Below, piece after piece: positions 15,001 to 21,000 of a DNA stretch of 64,000 bases. The stretch spans positions 124,001 through 188,000 of the forward strand of contig MFPR01000006.1 in NCBI GenBank assembly GCA_001784175.1, given 5' to 3'. How positions within the stretch are numbered: the first letter of the stretch is position 1; every line of letters starts with the position of its first letter. The notes below the pieces were generated by a model. That model saw only the letters and a program-made list of their open reading frames with translations, did no database searches and had not been told where the DNA came from. Source of the DNA: Candidatus Lindowbacteria bacterium RIFCSPLOWO2_12_FULL_62_27. Its GTDB lineage: Bacteria; Lindowbacteria; 2-12-FULL-62-27. A program made the position numbers and the translations under genes.

Positions 15001-18000
15001 CGCCGGCCTGACCAGCGCCTACAGCTACACGTTTGCCGGCGGCGACCGGTATTACTGGCGGGTGCAGGAGATGGACGATTTCGAGACATCTCCCTGGAGC
15101 GACGCGCGCGACCTGACCGTCGACTTTTTCATCCCCGCCGTGACGCTCACCGCGCCCGCGAACGGACTGGAGACGTCGGCGAGTTTCGTCAAATTCGCCT
15201 GGAGCCAGCCGGCGGACGACGTCAGCGGATTTGATCTGTTCACGCTCGAAGTCAGCACGACGCCGGCCTTCACCGCGGTCGCCCACACGGTGCAGACCAT
15301 CGATCCGAACTCGTGGCTTCTCGTGACCAACGGGGACACCTCGTATTCCTGGCGCGTTCGCGCGCGCGACCGCGCGGGCAATGAGGCCGTGAGCAGCGTG
15401 CGGACGCTGCGGATCGACACGGGCGTGCGGGTGAGCCTGGCGGCGCCGGACAGCGGCGTGCGAACGGCTGACACGACGCCGTCGTTCAGTTGGTCGAGCC
15501 CGGACGCGGACACGTACCGGTTCGAGCTCTCCGTTGCGCCGACGTTTTCGCCGCTGGTCGACAACGCGCTGGTGACTTCCACCGCTTACACACCGTCGGC
15601 CCTGATCTATCCGAACAACACCTACTTCTGGCGCGCCGTGGCGCTGGACCGCGCCGGCAACCAGACCGCCGCGCCGGCCCGCGTGATCCACATCGACACG
15701 CAGGTTGCCGTCACGCTTGTTGCGCCGCCCGACCTCGTGGACACAAGCGCCGTGCGCCCGCCGTTCGCGTGGACCGGCGACGCCGACACGTACAATTTCC
15801 AGATCTCGAGGCAGACCACGTTCGCGACGCTGGTGGACAGCACGACCACGACCGGCCTCGCGTACACGCCGGGCGCGAATTATCCGGCGGACACGTTTTA
15901 CTGGCGCGTGATCGCGACCGATTTCGTCGGCAACGCCGCGACCTCGGCCTCCCGCACGATCGTGATCGACACCGGCGTCCGCGCGGACCTCTTCGGCCCG
16001 GCGGACCGCGTCGAGACGAACGACACGACGCCCGCGTTCAGTTGGACCGGCAGCGGCGAAACCTACACCTTCGAGATTTCGACCAGCGTCGGCTTTGCGG
16101 CCGTCCTGGACAGCGTCACGACCACGAGTCTCGCGTATACGCCGGCCCCGGGATACGCGGCGAACAGTTACTTCTGGCGCCTCACGGCGCGCAATTCGGT
16201 CGGCGGCGTGAAGATCACGCCCGCGTGGTCCATCGTCATCGACACCAAGGCGCAGGCGTCGCCCGCGTCGCCGGCCGATCTCTTCCGGACCAACGCGTTG
16301 CGGCCGGCGCTGAGCTGGACCGGTGACGGCAGGCAGTTCACCGTGCAGGTCTCGAAATCGGCGGGCTTCAGCCCCCTCGTGGACAACGTGACGGCGGCGG
16401 CCTTCGCGTACACGCCGACCGCCGATCATGCGGCCGACACGTATTTCTGGCGCGTCATCGCCGAGGACACGGCGGGCAATTTCGACACGAGCGCCGCCCG
16501 GACGCTGGTGATCGACACGTCGGTGGTCGTCGCGCTGGCCGGCCCCACCGAAGCCGAACGGACGAACCTCCGATCGCCGGCCTTCACGTGGACGGGCGAT
16601 GGCGACACATACGAGTACCAGATTTCGAAATCGAGCGCGTTTGGAATCGTGATCGACAGCCAGCTTCTGGCGGGGACGGCCCACACGCCGTCGACCGCCT
16701 ATGTCGCCGACACCTATTTCTGGCGCGTCCTGGTCTGGGACCGCGCCGGCAATTCCGCCGCGGCGGCATGGCGCGCGCTCGTCATCGACACGTTCGTGTC
16801 GGTATCGCTCACATCGCCCTATGATCTTTATCCCACCAACCATCTGCGGCCGGCTTTTGCGTGGTCTTCCGACGGAGAAACATTTGTCATCCAGATTTCG
16901 CGCGGGAGTTCCTTTACGACCCTCCATGACAGCCTGACGACGGCGGCGTTCGCGTACACGGCCTCCGCCGATTATCCGGCGGACACCTATTACTGGCGCG
17001 TCGTCGCGCGCGACCCGGCCGGCAACACCGAGACAACAGCGGCGCGCCGGGTTCTCGTGGACACCTTCGTGCAGGCGACGCTGGCGGGTCCTGCGGACGG
17101 CCATGAAACGAACGTGACGGCGCCGGCGTTCTCATGGACCGGAAACGGCGACACCTACACGATTCAGATTTCGAAGACCTCCGCGTTCACGACCCTGTCG
17201 GACGCCGCGACGACGGGCGGCCTGGCCCACACGCCGGCCTCCGGCTACGGCGCGGACACCTACTGGTGGCGCGTGATATCGCGCGATGCCGCCGGCAACT
17301 GGGACACCACGGCCTCGCGGCGGGTCGTGATCGACACGGGCGCCAGGGTCGTCCTGCTCGGCCCGGAACAGATGTTCCAAACGAGCGACACGCGTCCGAC
17401 ATTCACGTGGTCCGGCGACGCCGACACCTACACCGTCCAGGTGTCGCGCGCAAGTTCATTCTCGACGATCTACGACCAGAACGACACGACCGGCGGCAGC
17501 TACGAGCCGGCGCAGGTGTCCGCGTATCCGGCCGACACGTACTACTGGCGCGTGACGGGCGTGGACCGGCTGGGCAATCAGGAAACCAGCGCCGTGCGGA
17601 TGCTGTTTGTGGATACCGGCCTTGTCGTCAACGCGAACCTCCCGCCGGATCCGAACGAAACCAACGATACGACGCCGACGTTCACATGGAGCGGAAGCGG
17701 CGACACCTACACGTGGCAGATCAGTCTTTCGGCAGCGTTCGCGCCCGTCGCCGACAGCCTGACGACCGGCGGCGGGACGTACACGCCGTCTCCCGGCTAC
17801 AGGGCCGACACCTATTACTGGCGCGTGGCCGCGCGCGACAATGCCGGCAACTGGGACACCACGCCGGCCCGGAAACTCGTCATCGACACGGCCGCGCCGT
17901 CGGTCCCGACGGTGACGTCTCCCGCCGACCAGGCCGTGACGAACAAGCCGGCGCCGACCTTCGCCTGGTCCGGCGACGCGGACAGCTATGTTTTTGAGTT

Positions 18001-21000
18001 GTCAAAATCATCCGCCTTCGCGGCGCTCGTTTCCGCCGAAACGACGCTGACGTCCTCGTCGACGGTGTCGTCGCTCGCGCAGGACACGTATTATTACCGT
18101 GTCCGCGGGTATGACCGCGCCGGAAACGCCGGCGCCTTCTCGGCCGCCCGCACGCTTTATATCGACACGCAGATATCCGTCTCCCCCGCCGCGCCTGCGG
18201 ATCTTCACGAAACAAGCAACCCGCAGCCGGCTCTGACCTGGACCGGCGAGGCCGACACGTATGTGGCGCAGATCTCGACCTCCTCCGGATTCGGAACGAC
18301 GGTCGAAAGCGCGCTCACGACATCAAGCCAGTTTACCCCGTCTTCGGTCCTTGCGGCGAACACCTATTACTGGCGCATCCTGGCCCTGGACCGCGCGGGG
18401 AACGCGGACACCTCGCCGTCGCGCCGGTTTGTCATCGACACCGGCGTCCGCGTGTCGCTGGTGGCCCCTGCGGGATTCACCCGAACGAACGACACCACGC
18501 CCGCTTTCGCCTGGACAGGCGATGCCGACACCTACAAGCTCGAAGTGTCGCGTCTCAACGATTTCTCCATCCTGTTTGACAGTCTGACCACGACGGGCAC
18601 CACGTATGCCTCGACCCGAATTTATCCGCACGACACATTTTACTGGCGCGTCTCGGCCATCGACCGTTCGGGCAACAACGGCATCACGGGCCTGCGGGTT
18701 CTCCACATTGACACCATCGTTTCCGTGGCGCTTTTGACGCCGGCCGACACGTCCCGGACAAGCGCAGTGCGGCCCGTGTTCGCCTGGTCGGGCGACGCGG
18801 ACTCCTACAGGCTCCAGATTTCCACGTCCCCGGCATTCGGGACCACGGTGGACGACTCCATTGTGTTCACGACGAGTTTCGCGCCGGCCTTCAACTATCC
18901 GGCCGACACCTACTACTGGCGCGTGACCGGATCGGATCTTGCCGGCAACCAGATCACGGCGGCCTCGCGCCTGCTGGTGATCGACACGCATGTGTCGGTA
19001 ACGCTTGCGTCGCCGGCCAACGCGTTTGTGACCAACAACCCGCGGCCGGCGTTCTCCTGGACGGGCGACGCCGATACGTACACCGTCCAGGTTTCCTCCG
19101 ATGTCAATTTCGGCACGCTGGCGCATCAGAACACGGTATCGTCCACCACCCATACGCCGGCCGCCGGACTGCCCCCGGACACTTACTTCTGGCGCGTCGT
19201 CGCGCGGGACGTGGCCGGAAACATTCTCACGACCGCCGCGAGAGGGTTTGTCATCGACACGCTCGTCACGGTCCAGCTCTTGTCTCCGTCCCATCTGGCC
19301 AAGACGGGCGAGACGCAGCCCACGTACACATGGACGGGAACGGGAGACACCTACACCCTTCAGGCGTCGACCTCGTCGACCTTCGCAACGATCTTTGACA
19401 GCCGGACAACGACGTCCGTGACCTTCGCCGCGACCGCGACCTACGCGCCGGACACCTATTACTGGCGGCTGATCGCGATGGACCGTGCCGGCAACGTCGA
19501 GACCTCGGCCGCGCGGACGCTGACGGTGGTGTCGGGTGTCGTCGTCAACCTCCTGAGCCCGGAAGACACGACGTACACGAACAGCTTGCGGCCCGTCTTC
19601 GCATGGAACGGGAGCGGCGAGACGTTCACCTTTGAGATTTCCCGCACGTCGGCGTTCTCGACTTTGCTGGACGCCCGTTCGTCCGCCGGATCGACCCACG
19701 CGCCCGCGATCGACTACCCGGCCGACACGTACGTGTGGCGCGTGATCGTCCGGGACGGGCTGGGCAGAGTGGACACGTCCCCCGCGCGCCGCCTGGTGAT
19801 CGACACGGGCGTGTCGGTCAGCCTGGGCGATCCGGGCGCCGGTCATTCCACCAAGGCCACGTCTCCCGCGTTCGCGTGGTCCGGCGACGCGGAAACCTAC
19901 GTTTTCCAGATTTCGAAATCCGCGGCCTTCGTCCCGCTGGTCGACAGCCGCACCACCGCATTGACGGCCTATACGCCGGCCTCCGTCTACACCGCCGATA
20001 CTTATTTCTGGCGCGTGATCGCTTCCGACCGCGCCGGCAACGTCGAGACATCGGCCGCGCGGTCCCTGGCGGTCGACACGTCCGTCACGGTCGCGCTGTC
20101 CTTCCCGCCGGACCTGCAGCGCACCAGCAGCCGCCGGCCGGCGTTCACGTGGTCGGGCGACGCGGAGACCTACACGATCCAGGTCTCGACCTCGGGCGCC
20201 TTCGCGACGATCGCGGACGCGCAGGCCACGAACCTCACCGCCTACACGCCGGCCGCCGATTATGCGTACGACACTCATTTCTGGCGCGTCGTGGCGACCG
20301 ACCGCGCAGGCAATGTGGAAACGAGCGCGGCGCGGACGCTCGTGATCGACTCCGGCGCCGCCGTGGTCGTCACGCCGCTCGGCCCGGCGGATTTCCGGCA
20401 GACCAACGAGACGATGCCGGCCTTCACGTGGGCGGGCGACGCCGACACGTACGTGGTCGAGGTCGCGGCGAACGATCCGGCATTCGGAGCGATCTACGAT
20501 TCGAAGACGCTGACCGCGACGAGCTTCACGGCCTCGCGCGGATTTGTGTATGGCATTTATTTCTGGCGCGTCACCGGCTCGAAGACGCTGGGCGGCCGGA
20601 CCGTTTCGGCCGTACGAACGCTGTACATCGACACGGCCGTCCGGGTCATCCCGAGTTTTCCGCCTAATGATTCCGACCTGCAAACCCCGCGGCCGATGAT
20701 GGTGTGGAGCGGCGACGGCGAAACCTATCACGTCCAGGTCGCGCGCAACTACGAGTTCACGGCCCTGCATGACAGCCGGGTCCTCCGTGTCACGGCCTAC
20801 GCGCCGCCGTTCCCGTATCCGGCCGGCGCCTATTTCTGGCGCGTGATCGCCCGGGACATTGCGGGGAACGTCGAAACGAGCGCCACCCGCCGCTTCAATG
20901 TGACGCTGTCCTTCGACACGGTCACCGCGCGCGGCTTCCGGTTCATGCCGACCCTGCCGATCGACACGCGTCCCATCGTGGTTCTGCGGGGCCGCGTCAA

